Assembly: GCF_029846235.1 (NCBI RefSeq)
Contig: NZ_JARVWP010000018.1
Span: 97,032 to 161,031 of the forward strand
Origin: Bradyrhizobium sp. CER78
Lineage (GTDB): Bacteria > Pseudomonadota > Alphaproteobacteria > Rhizobiales > Xanthobacteraceae
Length of the DNA: 64,000 bases
Reading direction: 5' to 3'
Positions within the stretch are counted from its first letter, which is position 1. Each line of letters opens with the position of its first letter. Below are positions 33,603 to 44,349 of this stretch, in pieces. The position numbers were made by a program, and so were the translations under genes. A model generated the notes under the pieces. It was given only the letters and a program-made list of their open reading frames with translations. It did not search any database and had not been told where the DNA came from.

Positions 33603-34369
33603 TGGAACGATTTCACCCGGATCGCGATCCGCACCGGCTGCGAGGCGTTCGCGGGCGTCGTTCGGCTGACCGTCAGTCCTTGCAGCGCCGCGGTCACGGC
33701 TGCATCGCGGTTCTGATCGCCGGTCGAGCGCAACAGCTGGGTTCGCTGGATCGTGCGCGAGGGATCGATCCACAGATCGACAACGAGCTGATAGCTGCCG
33801 CCGCGCGAGCCGATATTCTTCTGCAACGCCTTTTGAATGTCGAACTGCAGGCTTTCGCGGTAGTCGCGCAGCGCGCCGGCGTCGTTGCCGTCACTGCTCG
33901 GCCGCACCTGCAGCGTGCCGAGCGACAGATCCGCGGTCGCAAGCGGGCTCGCCGGCGGATGGTCGGCGCGCACGCTGCGCGACGCCAGGGTGATGGCGTC
34001 CGGACGAATGTATTGGACCTTGAGGTCGGTTCCCGTCAGCAGCAGGTTCAGCGCATCCTCCGGCGTGAGGCTGCCTTCGACCGACGTCGACTTCCGGCCG
34101 GTTGCAGAATTGCTCTCATAGAGCACCTGCACGCCGGTCCGCTCGCCATAGGCCTGCAGCGCGCCGGCAAGCTGCTGGGCCGGGATGTTGAACTCGATCG
34201 GCGCCGATGTCGCAACCGCCACGTGCTGCTGCGCGGCAACCGCGCAGATGCCGCCGATCAGCAGCGCGGCACAAATCCCGAACAGATACCGCGGCGTTGC
34301 GGAGGCCCCTGGAGCGTCGGCGCCGATCGCAGCGCCCGCGCGTGCACCATGTGATCCAACTGCCGTCAT
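33599..34369 (-). CDS. Secreted STN-domain protein with TonB_C-like end
   Basis: The predicted 256-residue protein has a signal or anchor segment (YLFGICAALLIGGICAVAAQ), an STN domain (IEFNIPAQQLAGALQAYGER, VLYESNSATGRKST, LTPEDALNLLLTGTDLKVQYI) and a C-terminal region resembling TonB_C (DIQKALQKNIGSRGG, LVVDLWIDPSRTIQRTQLLR, DAAVTAALQGL). STN normally forms the signalling extension of TonB-dependent transducers or secretins and contacts FecR; here it is free of any barrel. ATG at 34369 is chosen. It heads the envelope locus. Confidence 0.82.
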   Translation of the reverse strand: MTAVGSHGARAGAAIGADAPGASATPRYLFGICAALLIGGICAVAAQQHVAVATSAPIEFNIPAQQLAGALQAYGERTGVQVLYESNSATGRKSTSVEGSLTPEDALNLLLTGTDLKVQYIRPDAITLASRSVRADHPPASPLATADLSLGTLQVRPSSDGNDAGALRDYRESLQFDIQKALQKNIGSRGGSYQLVVDLWIDPSRTIQRTQLLRSTGDQNRDAAVTAALQGLTVSRTTPANASQPVRIAIRVKSFQ

Positions 34370-34747
34370 AACCTTGCTTCGGCCCAAAGTGACCGCGGGT
34401 GAAATTCGGCCAGCATATCTGTGCGGGTTAGCCTTCCGGCCAGCGAACCTGCGTTCTTTATATCTGGAATGTGACGGCCGTCTAACCGGCAAGTCCGGCC
34501 GGCACGCTGCCCGGAATTTGTGCTGACCTTTCAGCGTAAAAAGTTCCCGAGCATCGCCGGAGCGGCGCCGAGCTCCGGGCCAGCGGCACGGCGCGACCAG
34601 AAAAACGAGCGAGCGCTCTCTCAGAAAATTTGCTGATCCCCCTTTTCCGAACGCCGGTTCGTGGGCTAGGAATTAGGCAAGGGCGTAAAGGCCCCGCCTG
34701 GACCGGCAACAAAATGAAACGGTCCGGGACATAGCCAGGGAGGCAAC
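34370..34747. other. Divergent intergenic region, STN / TetR
   Basis: About 378 bases separate the divergent STN-protein and TetR genes and should carry promoters for the envelope locus and the ABC importer. No ORF of merit is present. No operator was identified with confidence by eye. Confidence 0.45.
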
Positions 34748-35497
34748 GTGGGTCTCGCGCGTCAGCGGCCGGGGACGAATGCGTTCGCTATGGACGTGCT
34801 TTGCGCACGCATCCTCGAACGGCATCGCGATTCCGTTCGAGTCCAGAAACCGCATCTCGCCGTTCCGAACCTCACGCGCATCATCGGCGCCACGCTGACG
34901 CTTTCCAACAAGCACGGCTTTCACGCCACCACGCTGCGCCAGCTCGCGGAAGCCTCCGGCCTCAGCATGGGCGGCCTCTACACCTACTTCGACAGCAAGC
35001 CGACGCTGCTGTCGATGATCCTCGGCGAGGTCGCCGAGACGGTGGCGGAGGTGCTGACCGCACCGCCCGCCGACGTCAAGCAGGATGCGCGCAAGCATCT
35101 GCACTGGATCATTGCCACCCATGTTCGCATGAGCGAGGCGATGCAGCCCTGGTTCGTGTTCTGCTTCATGGAAGCGAAGTCGTTTCCGCCCGCGGAACGC
35201 CAGCGCGCCATCGAGATGGAGGTGATGACCGAGAAGATCATCGCCGGCGTCCTCAAGCAGGGCGTCGCCAGCGGCGCGTTTGCGATCGATCAGGTCACGC
35301 TGACGGCCTCGCTGATCAAGCCGCTGCTGCAGGACTGGTACGTCAAACGCGCGAAATACCGCCGGCGCGGCACCTCGATCGAAACCTACATCAACGCTGT
35401 CAGCACGTTCGCCGACGCCGCGGTCGCCCGCAAGACACGGCCCGGCCGCATCGCGACCGGCTCCCGCGGCAAACCCAGGCAGACGGCGCACCCATAG
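34748..35497 (+). CDS. TetR-family transcriptional regulator
   Basis: The 249-residue protein has a TetR helix-turn-helix (IIGATLTLSNKHGFHATTLRQLAEASGLSMGGL split at TTLRQLAEASG; YTYFDSKPTLLSMIL) after an ~40-residue N-terminal extension, and a helical ligand-binding C-terminal half with a TetR_C-type core (WFVFCFMEAKSFPPAERQR). GTG at 34748 is preceded by AGGGAGG. It lies 20 bases before the ABC permease gene on the same strand and probably regulates that operon. Confidence 0.92.
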   Translation: MGLARQRPGTNAFAMDVLCARILERHRDSVRVQKPHLAVPNLTRIIGATLTLSNKHGFHATTLRQLAEASGLSMGGLYTYFDSKPTLLSMILGEVAETVAEVLTAPPADVKQDARKHLHWIIATHVRMSEAMQPWFVFCFMEAKSFPPAERQRAIEMEVMTEKIIAGVLKQGVASGAFAIDQVTLTASLIKPLLQDWYVKRAKYRRRGTSIETYINAVSTFADAAVARKTRPGRIATGSRGKPRQTAHP

Positions 35498-35517
35498 GCG
35501 CAGGGAAGGACGAGGCA

Positions 35518-36489
35518 ATGAAGCGATTGCGATTCAATCAACAGGAGATCGTCTTCGCCGTCTTTGCCGTGCTGTTCCTGGCGTTCTCGATTTTCCTGCG
35601 CGGCTTCCTGACGCCGGAGAACATGCTGACGCTGCTGCAGAACGTCGCGGTGCTCGGCATCCTCGGGCTCGCCATGGCGATCGTCGTGATCGGCCGCGGC
35701 ATCGATATCTCGCTGATCGCAGCCCTCGCGGTCCCTCCGGGGCTGGTGCTGCAGATGGTGCAGAACGGCCACTCGCTGCCGGCCTCGCTGCTGACCGCCG
35801 TGCTGCTCACGATCGCCTTCGGTTTGGTCAATGGCTGGCTGATTGCCTATGCCGAGGTGCCTTCGCTGTTTGCGACGCTGGCGACCGGCCTGCTGCTCGC
35901 CGGCCTCGGACAGGCCGCGCTGTTTCAGCTCGACGTCGTGCAGTGGAGCGACGGCATGAAAGGCTTCGAGCGGCTCGGGCAAGGCACCATCCTCGGCATC
36001 CCGACCTCGATCGTGATGTTCGCGATCGCCTGCGTGGTGGTCGCCTTCCTGCTGCGCCAGACGCGCTGGGGCGCCTATATCTACGCGATCGGCGACAATC
36101 CCTATGCGGCCCGCGTCACCGGCATCCCGTCACGTCCGATCATCGTGCTGCAATATGTCGTCGCGGCGCTGATCGGCTGCTTTGCCGGCCTGGTGATGGC
36201 GGCGTCGGTCAACTCGATGCCGACCCGCGTCTTCAATTCGACCCTGATCTACGACGTCATCCTCGTCGTGGTGCTCGGCGGCATCGGCCTGTCGGGCGGC
36301 CGCGGCGGCGTGCTCAACGTCATCATCGGCACGCTGCTGATCGGCACCATGCTGAACGGAATGACCATCATGGACATCTCCTACGCCGGCCAGAACCTCG
36401 TCAAGGGCGTTGTCCTGCTGCTCGCCGTCATCACGGATTCATTCCTGAATCCGCGCAACGAAGAAACGGCACAGCAGGGCGACATCTGA
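35518..36489 (+). CDS. RbsC-type sugar ABC transporter permease
   Basis: The 323-residue membrane protein has eight to ten hydrophobic helices and the BPD_transp_2 pattern (FRGFLTPENMLTLLQNVAV-like start; AIVVIGRGIDISLIAALAVP; GDNPYAARVTGIPSRPIIVL; VVLGGIGLSGGRGGVLNVI). It forms the importer channel with the permease encoded downstream. AGGGAAGGA precedes the ATG at 35518. A longer open frame starting near 34801 is an out-of-phase shadow of the TetR gene. Confidence 0.93.
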   Translation: MKRLRFNQQEIVFAVFAVLFLAFSIFLRGFLTPENMLTLLQNVAVLGILGLAMAIVVIGRGIDISLIAALAVPPGLVLQMVQNGHSLPASLLTAVLLTIAFGLVNGWLIAYAEVPSLFATLATGLLLAGLGQAALFQLDVVQWSDGMKGFERLGQGTILGIPTSIVMFAIACVVVAFLLRQTRWGAYIYAIGDNPYAARVTGIPSRPIIVLQYVVAALIGCFAGLVMAASVNSMPTRVFNSTLIYDVILVVVLGGIGLSGGRGGVLNVIIGTLLIGTMLNGMTIMDISYAGQNLVKGVVLLLAVITDSFLNPRNEETAQQGDI

Positions 36490-36530
36490 ACCAAGTCGAA
36501 GAACGATCAATCACGACCAAGGAGGAAGCA

Positions 36531-37547
36531 ATGAAATACGCTGTCAGGACTGCAAAGGTGATCGCCGCAGCGCTCGGCCTCGCGGCCATCGCCGCACCGG
36601 CTCTGGCCCAGCAGGGCCTGGACGAGCCGTTCCAGAAGCCGTTCAAGGAGTCGCTCGCCGGCAAGACGGTGGCCTACGTTCCGGTCGCCATGAATTTCGA
36701 CCTCACCGAAGGCTGGTACGCCGGCATGAAGAAGGAGCTCGAGCCGTTCGGCGTCAAGTTCGAGATCCGCGATCCCAACTGGAACACCAATGCCGGCGCG
36801 CAGGCGGTGACCTCGCTGATCTCGGAGAAGCCGGCCGTGATGGTGATCCACAATCCGGACGTGCAGACCTACGCCAAGCTGCTGCAGCGCGCCGAGAACG
36901 AAGGCATCTACGTGATCCAGATCAACATGGGATCGGCCTATCGCTCCTCGGCCTTCGTCGGCGCCAACTGGATCGAGATCGGCGAGAAGGACACCGAAGC
37001 CGTGGTCAAGGCCTGCCAGGGCAAGTCGAACAAGATCGCCGTCGTGCAGGGCGCGCTCTCGGCGGCCGCCAGCGCCTACACGCTCAAGGGCGTCGAGAAC
37101 GTGCTCGCCAAGCATCCGGAGATCAAGGTGGTCTCGAGCCAGGCGGCTGATTGGGATGCAGCAAAGGCCAAGGCGATCACCCAGACGGTGCTGAAGCAGA
37201 ATCCCGATCTCTGCGGCATCGTCGGCTTCTGGGACGGCATGGACATCGGTACCGCGGCCGCGGTGAAGGAAGCCGGCCTGACCGGCAAGGTGTTCGTCGC
37301 GACCTCCGGCGGCGGCGAGCGCAAGGGCGCCTGCGAGCTCGTCAAGTCCGGCGCCTTCGATCTCAACCTCAGCTACGACGTGCCGACCCAGGCCGCGCAG
37401 ATGGCCGGCACCATCAAATGGCTGCTGTCGTCGGGCGCCAAGGCCGGCTCGATCAAGGGTTCGGAATACACCACGCTGATTCCGATCACCAAGGAGAACG
37501 CGGACAGCCAGACCGCGTGCTGGAATCTCAGTGACCTGAAGAAATAA
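36531..37547 (+). CDS. Periplasmic sugar-binding protein of ABC transporter
   Basis: The 338-residue protein has a signal peptide (KVIAAALGLAAIAAPALAQ) and the Peripla_BP_4 fold (TVAYVPVAMNFDLTEGWYAGM; NWNTNAGAQAVTSLISEKPAV; IVGFWDGMDIGTAAAVKEAG). It delivers the ligand to the importer in the periplasm. GGAGG is 6 bases upstream of the ATG. The Trp/Asn-rich pocket residues suggest a polyol or small sugar-like ligand, but this is not determinable from sequence alone. Confidence 0.93.
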   Translation: MKYAVRTAKVIAAALGLAAIAAPALAQQGLDEPFQKPFKESLAGKTVAYVPVAMNFDLTEGWYAGMKKELEPFGVKFEIRDPNWNTNAGAQAVTSLISEKPAVMVIHNPDVQTYAKLLQRAENEGIYVIQINMGSAYRSSAFVGANWIEIGEKDTEAVVKACQGKSNKIAVVQGALSAAASAYTLKGVENVLAKHPEIKVVSSQAADWDAAKAKAITQTVLKQNPDLCGIVGFWDGMDIGTAAAVKEAGLTGKVFVATSGGGERKGACELVKSGAFDLNLSYDVPTQAAQMAGTIKWLLSSGAKAGSIKGSEYTTLIPITKENADSQTACWNLSDLKK

Positions 37548-37625
37548 CCCGGCCACTCCGCTTGACGTCCCGGGCGCGCCCCGCCCCGGGACGCCAATCT
37601 CCGAAAAATCGAACGCCTTGCTGGA

Positions 37626-39749
37626 ATGCCGATGCGCGACACCTTGACGAGCCTGCGTTACCGCTACTGGCCGGATCATCTCCTCGGCGAGATCCTGTCC
37701 AAGCGTTGGACCGAGACCGCAATTCCGGTGATCCTGCTCCTGATCGTCGGCTTCGCGCTCAGCCGCTCTATCGATCATTTCCTGTCGCCGTCGAGCCTTG
37801 CCGACACCGCACGGCAGGCCGGCGAGATCGGCTTCATCGGGCTCGGCATGGCGCTGGTCGTCATCGTCGGCGGCATCGATCTGTCGGTCGGCTCGATCTT
37901 CGCGCTGACGGATTTCTGCGCGCTCTATCTGCTCGACGTGCTGAACTGGCCGGTGCCTGCGGTTGTCGTAGCCACCCTCGCCTGCGGCGCGCTGCTCGGC
38001 GCCGTGAACGGCGTCCTGATCGGATACTTACGGCTGCGCGCCTTCATCACCACGCTGATCACCCTGATCATCTACCGTTCGGCGTTCGATCTGTTGATCC
38101 AGCGCTACTCCAACTCGATCGCCGCGGCGTTCCCCGACATCCCGTCCTGGAATTTCATCGGCGGCGGCGACGTGTTCGGCATTCCGAGCGTCGCGCTCGT
38201 CTATGTCGCGATCGCGATCTTCGGCCATATCTTCATGACGCGGCTGCGCCCGGGCTGGCACATCACCGCGATCGGCGGCTCCCGCCGCTCGGCCTACAAT
38301 TCCGGCATTCCGGTTCGCCGCACTATCGCCCTCTGCTATGTCGCGAGCGGCGTGCTCACCAGCATTGCTGCGCTGTTCTTTGCGGCAAGGCTCGGCACCG
38401 TCGGCGGCGATATCGGCGTCGGCCTCGAGGTGATCGTGCTGACCGCGACCGTGCTCGGCGGCATCACGCTCGGCGGCGGCAAGGGCTCGGTCGCCAAGTC
38501 GCTGGTCGGCGTGCTGATCGTGCTGCTGATCACCAACGGCCTGACCACGCTCAATGCGCGCGGCGGCATCAACCGGATGGCGCTCGCGGGCATCCTGCTG
38601 GTCGCCGCGATGGTAGACATCCGCTGGCAGAAGAACCGCACCCGCATCATCAGCAAGGTCTATGTCGCGCCGACGTATCACGCGCTGCCGCCGCCGCCGG
38701 CCACCGAGATCGGCCAGGGCGGCCCGTTCGAGCAGAACGACAAGCTGCGCGACGTCGAATTGATCGGCCTCGGCCGCATCGAGGCGCCGGAGGACGTGAT
38801 CCTCGATCGCAACAACAATCTCTACGCCGGCTCACGCCACGGCGACATCATGCGCTTCTTTGCGCCCGACTATCAGCGGATGGAGGTGTTCGCCCATATC
38901 GGCGGCCAGCCGCTCGGCATGGCCTTCGACCGGCAGGACAATCTCTATGTCTGCATCGGCGGCATGGGGCTCTACCGCATCAAGCCCGACGGCACCGTGG
39001 AGAAGGCGACCGACGAGACCAACCGCAGCATGCATTCGGTGAATGACGACAGCCGGCTGCGGCTCGCCGACGACCTCGACATCACCGATGACGGCCTGAT
39101 CTTCTTCTCGGAAGCGACCGTGCGCTACGAGATGGACGAATGGCCGATCGACGGCCTCGAGGCGCGCGGCAATGGCCGCATCATCTGCTACGACACCAAG
39201 ACCGGCGCCACCCATACCGCACTGCGCGGCCTCAAATTCCCCAACGGTATCTGCGTCGCCAGCGACGGCCAGTCGATCCTGTTCGCCGAGACCTTCGGCT
39301 GCTCGATCAAGCGGCTGTGGTTCGCTGGACCGAAGAAGGGCCAGGTCGAGGTGGTGATGGACAATCTGCCGGGCTACCCCGACAACATCAATCTCGCCTC
39401 CGACGGCAATTACTGGCTGGCGCTGGTCGGCATGCGCAGCCCCTCGCTCGACCTCGCCTGGAAGATGCCGGGTTTCCGCCGCCGCATGGCCAAGCGCGTC
39501 CCGGTCGACGAATGGCTGTTCCCGAACATCAACACCGGCTGTGTCGTCAAGTTCAACGAGCAGGGCAAGATCCTCGAATCGTTCTGGGACCTGCGCGGCG
39601 AGAACCATCCGATGATCACCTCGATGCGCGAGCATCGCGGCTATCTCTATCTCGGCGGCATCATGAATAACCGGATCGGCCGCTACAAGCTGGAGAACGC
39701 CGACCCGAACTTCGTGCAGTATGACAAGCGCTGGGGGAAGCTGTCGTGA
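37626..39749 (+). CDS. ABC permease fused to strictosidine-synthase/SMP-30-like beta-propeller
   Basis: The 707-residue protein joins an RbsC-type permease (residues ~25-340: IGFIGLGMALVVIVGGIDLS, GIPVRRTIALCYVASGVLTS, VLGGITLGGGKGSVAKSL) to a six-bladed propeller (~375-700) with LPGYPDNINLASDGNYWLAL, FPNGICVASDGQSILFAET and GGIMNNRIGRY, the strictosidine-synthase-like signature. The permease C terminus is cytoplasmic in this family, so the propeller should face the cytoplasm and could hydrolyse or bind the imported ligand. A fused permease is atypical; ordinary RbsC is ~320 residues. It overlaps the next start (GTGA). Confidence 0.93.
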   Translation: MPMRDTLTSLRYRYWPDHLLGEILSKRWTETAIPVILLLIVGFALSRSIDHFLSPSSLADTARQAGEIGFIGLGMALVVIVGGIDLSVGSIFALTDFCALYLLDVLNWPVPAVVVATLACGALLGAVNGVLIGYLRLRAFITTLITLIIYRSAFDLLIQRYSNSIAAAFPDIPSWNFIGGGDVFGIPSVALVYVAIAIFGHIFMTRLRPGWHITAIGGSRRSAYNSGIPVRRTIALCYVASGVLTSIAALFFAARLGTVGGDIGVGLEVIVLTATVLGGITLGGGKGSVAKSLVGVLIVLLITNGLTTLNARGGINRMALAGILLVAAMVDIRWQKNRTRIISKVYVAPTYHALPPPPATEIGQGGPFEQNDKLRDVELIGLGRIEAPEDVILDRNNNLYAGSRHGDIMRFFAPDYQRMEVFAHIGGQPLGMAFDRQDNLYVCIGGMGLYRIKPDGTVEKATDETNRSMHSVNDDSRLRLADDLDITDDGLIFFSEATVRYEMDEWPIDGLEARGNGRIICYDTKTGATHTALRGLKFPNGICVASDGQSILFAETFGCSIKRLWFAGPKKGQVEVVMDNLPGYPDNINLASDGNYWLALVGMRSPSLDLAWKMPGFRRRMAKRVPVDEWLFPNINTGCVVKFNEQGKILESFWDLRGENHPMITSMREHRGYLYLGGIMNNRIGRYKLENADPNFVQYDKRWGKLS

Positions 39750-40839
39750 TCGCGGCCGTCAGGGAATTCGCCAACCGCTTTCTCGGCCGTGGCGAGGCCA
39801 CCATCACCGTGCCGTCGTTCGACGGCGCGCTCAAGCCGAACCAGAAATTGGAGGCCGCGACCACCTTGCTGGAATGCGAGGCGCCCGAGGACCTCGCGAC
39901 CGACGGCCGCAACCTCTATGTCGCCGATGGCCGGCGCCTGCTGCAGCTCGACGGCAACACCGCGACCGAGCTGCGCAACTTCGAGCAGCCGATCTCGGCG
40001 CTTTGCGCACTTGCGGACGGCGGCATCGCAGTCGCGCTCGGCGGCCGCGAGGTGCGGCTCTACGCCGATCCCTCATCGGGTGAGCCGAGCGTGACGTTCC
40101 GCGACGCCGCCTTCAACGCGATCAACGCGCTGACCTTGGCAAGCGACGGCCCCCTGATCGCGACCGACGGCTCGACGACCTGCGGCGTCGATGACTGGGC
40201 GCGCGACCTGATGGAGCTGAATCGAAGCGGCCGCGTATTCCGGCTCGATCCCAAGACCGGATCGGTGAAGCCGCTGGCCGCAAAGCTCGGCTACGCGTTC
40301 GGCGCCTGCGCGCGCGGCGATGGCGTGCTAGTCAGCGAGAGCTGGCGGCATCGTCTCGTCCTCGTCGCGGACGGCAAGACACCGCAGATCGTGCTCGGTC
40401 ACCTGCCGGTCTACCCGTCGCGGCTGTCGAAGGCTGCGAGCGGCGGCTATTGGCTCACGGCGTTCACCGCCCGCACCCAGCTGATCGAATTCGTGCTGCG
40501 CGAGCCGGCCTACCGGCGCCGCATGATGGCCGAGATCGACCCGGCCTATTGGGTGGCGCCGCGGCTGCGCTCGGGCTTCTCGTTCAAGGAACCGATGCAG
40601 GGCGCGCACATCAAGACGATGGGCGTCATCAAGCCATGGGCGCCGCCGCGCTCCTACGGCCTCGTCATCCGGCTCGGTGAAGACGGCAAGCCGCTCTATT
40701 CGCTGCACAGCCGGGTCGACGGCATCAACCACGGTGTCGTCGCGGCGCTCGAGCTCGGCAGCGACCTCGTGCTGATCGCCAAGGGACCGGGCCGCGTGCT
40801 GAAACTGCCCCTCGCCGGGCTTGCCGAGGAGATAGGCCC

Positions 40840-40843
<4 letters not shown>
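39746..40843 (+). CDS. Second strictosidine-synthase/SMP-30-like propeller protein
   Basis: The 365-residue soluble protein has propeller repeats (CEAPEDLATDGRNLYVADGR; AFNAINALTLASDGPLIATD; LPVYPSRLSKAASGGYWLTA) related to the fused propeller, with YPSRL where that protein has YPDNI. No signal peptide is present. It starts at GTG 39746 within the permease stop and overlaps the ATPase start by four bases, so it is an integral part of the importer operon. A lactonase, hydrolase or ligand-binding role is possible; the degenerate motif may mean altered catalysis. Confidence 0.88.
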
Positions 40844-42336
<1,493 letters not shown>

Positions 42337-42400
42337 TGCCGCAGCATCACGGCCGGCTCGCCACGCCATGCCGGAGCGCGATCGCGCGCCCGATTCGCCG

Positions 42401-42781
42401 CTACTGCTTTGGACCAACGGTCCCGGTCGCCTTCAATCTCGCCGACCGCACCCAACCCGAGACGTCGTTGCCCGTCCCGGGATGGAAGTACATCACCGAC
42501 GACCAGCCATCATCGGTTTGCGCATAGGCGACGAGCTCGTCGTTCGGAATCACGAACACCCCGCTGATCGGGCAGTGAAGATTAGGCGCGGAGTAGAATT
42601 GCAGCCGTCCCTTGCCCGTCACCACATTGGCGAGCGGCGGCGACAGTATCGGGACGCGGCTGGTGCCCGACCGCGGCTCCTTGCAGCTCGACGGCGTCTG
42701 TGCGTGCACGGTTGCACCCAGGGCCCCCAGCATCAGGGCGCCGGCGGCAATGCAGGCGAGAGCAAACCTGTCCGACATCAT
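42401..42781 (-). CDS. Secreted SH3-like hypothetical protein
   Basis: The 126-residue protein has a signal peptide (MMSDRFALACIAAGALMLGA, ending VHAQ) and a mature beta-rich domain (GRLQFYSAPNLHCPISGVFV, DGWSSVMYFHPGTGNDVSGWV) that resembles bacterial SH3 folds. Two Cys residues could form a disulphide in the periplasm. Tandem ATGs at 42781/42778 follow GGGAG. It is convergent with the ABC operon. No specific function is known. Confidence 0.82.
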   Translation of the reverse strand: MMSDRFALACIAAGALMLGALGATVHAQTPSSCKEPRSGTSRVPILSPPLANVVTGKGRLQFYSAPNLHCPISGVFVIPNDELVAYAQTDDGWSSVMYFHPGTGNDVSGWVRSARLKATGTVGPKQ

Positions 42782-43042
42782 TCATTCTCCCGATCGAGCC
42801 ACGCGATCACAGGTCATTCCAGCGTTTGTCGCCGGACAGGACGGGCAGGTTCTGCGAGCTCAAACGAAAGTTTGCGCGCCCGCAGCCCGGAGCGCGCGCG
42901 CCGCACATCGATCGTGCCGTCGAAGAGCTGGTGCTTGAGCGAGCCGATGGTCGGCGCCGCGCAGCTTTCATCGTGCTCGCAGCAAGAAGCGCCCGGCAGA
43001 GCGAGCGCTTCGCCTGTTCCGGCAACGAAAGGCGTGTCCGGT

Positions 43043-43327
43043 TCAGTTCCCGGCGATGATGACGAGGTTGTTCAAGACAGGCGTTGAACAGAAGGCGACG
43101 ACGAGCGCGATGTTGTAGACATTGTTGCTGCGCCAAAGCAGCCACGTCAGGACGAACGTAAGTCCCAGCTTGGGCACCAGCCACCATACGCCGAACCATG
43201 TCTGTGCCATTTGCATGAACGGGTTCAACTCGCCCAGCCCGAGATTCAAGATCACATTCGTCGACTCGAGATCGGCGTATCCCAGCAACAAGGTGAACAG
43301 CAGCAAGAGACCCTTAACCCAGTTCAT
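43043..43327 (-). CDS. Small DUF5658-like membrane protein
   Basis: The 94-residue protein has three hydrophobic helices (WVKGLLLLFTLLLGYADLES, WWLVPKLGLTFVLTWLLW, IALVVAFCSTPVLNNLVI) and a central ADLESTNVILNLGLGELNPF segment that fits the DUF5658 pattern (ADLxST..G..E.NP). The ATG at 43327 has GGGGAG upstream and overlaps the stop of the sterol desaturase-like gene by 14 bases, so the two are coupled. Confidence 0.78.
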   Translation of the reverse strand: MNWVKGLLLLFTLLLGYADLESTNVILNLGLGELNPFMQMAQTWFGVWWLVPKLGLTFVLTWLLWRSNNVYNIALVVAFCSTPVLNNLVIIAGN

Positions 43328-44114
43328 TCTTAGACTCCCCACGCCGAAGATGCCGGATCGGCCAGATTATGCTGTTGATGATGTCCGCCCGCTCAGGAGG
43401 CACAAGTCCTGTTGCCGGATACTCACCCGGCTTCGGCACCCACGCCGTGCCGAACAGAATGTCCAGGAGCGGGAAGAAGGCGGCAAAGTTCTTGTCACGG
43501 TGCTCGATCTGCACCGAATGATGGATCCGATGCCATTGCGGATTGTTGATCCATGTCACGAAGCGGCCGAGCGGGATGCGGACGTTGAGATGCGCGCAGG
43601 CATCGGGCACGAAGAAGATGAATGCCGCAGCGATCGCCATGTCCGGCGGGATCCGAAACAGGATCGCCAGGATCGGAAGAAAGGCGTCGGACAGCACCCT
43701 TTCCAACCAGAAATGGCGGCCGCCGGTGATGAACGTAATGCCGTTCGCACTGTGGTGGAACGAGTGCATCGCCCAAAGGAAGGGGACCGCATGCTGCAGC
43801 CGATGGAATGTGTATTTGTAGAGATCGAGCGCCACCACGACGATCGCGAACGAGACGAACCACCAGTAACCTTCGGTCGGCAGCTTGATCCAGCCAAGTC
43901 CGGCATAGCTCGCAATCGCACCCGCGCTGATCGCAGCAAGCGGAGCGAACAGGTGCTCCAACCCGACGCTCACGATGACCGCCAGCCAATCGGCACGAAA
44001 CTCGTCGCTGGAAACAGGCGCAATGGGCCACGTCTTTTCCAGAATACGACTGCCGTAGACGACCCCCAGAATGACCGCCGCGCAAAAGACGGCGTTTGAA
44101 ATCTCACTCGACAT
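43314..44114 (-). CDS. Sterol desaturase / fatty acid hydroxylase family protein
   Basis: The 266-residue membrane protein has the di-iron His motifs of the FA_hydroxylase family: HRLQH, HSFHH and WHRIHHSVQIEH, within about four membrane helices. It would hydroxylate or desaturate a lipid at the inner membrane. It lacks an N-terminal cytochrome b5 domain. The substrate could be a hopanoid, carotenoid or fatty acyl lipid; the sequence does not decide. It is followed by the coupled DUF5658-like gene. Confidence 0.92.
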   Translation of the reverse strand: MSSEISNAVFCAAVILGVVYGSRILEKTWPIAPVSSDEFRADWLAVIVSVGLEHLFAPLAAISAGAIASYAGLGWIKLPTEGYWWFVSFAIVVVALDLYKYTFHRLQHAVPFLWAMHSFHHSANGITFITGGRHFWLERVLSDAFLPILAILFRIPPDMAIAAAFIFFVPDACAHLNVRIPLGRFVTWINNPQWHRIHHSVQIEHRDKNFAAFFPLLDILFGTAWVPKPGEYPATGLVPPERADIINSIIWPIRHLRRGESKNELG

Positions 44115-44349
44115 GAGAAACGACCCGCCGGTTCAAAGGCCGGACAAAATGAACAAAACATTCTGCCGCCTATAGGCTAAAAACCTTACTTTTTCCCAAC
44201 GCCCCGGCGGGCGCAAGCAGGGTTTTTACGGGTCGCCCCGCCTTCAGCCCGATCGTGACGGTTCGGCCGGGCGGCAAACGTAGGCATTGCGTCTGGTTGG
44301 AAGCGGCCGCCAACCAAGGGTTGGCCTGTCGTGATGTCCCGCTTGACCT

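Noticed and set aside
34801..35517. N-terminal extension of the ABC permease frame
   Set aside because: It overlaps the TetR gene out of phase; homology and a good ribosome site start at 35518.
44160..44349. Possible terminator after the LysR gene
   Set aside because: A short GC hairpin with an A/T stretch is present, but pairing is only about five bases.
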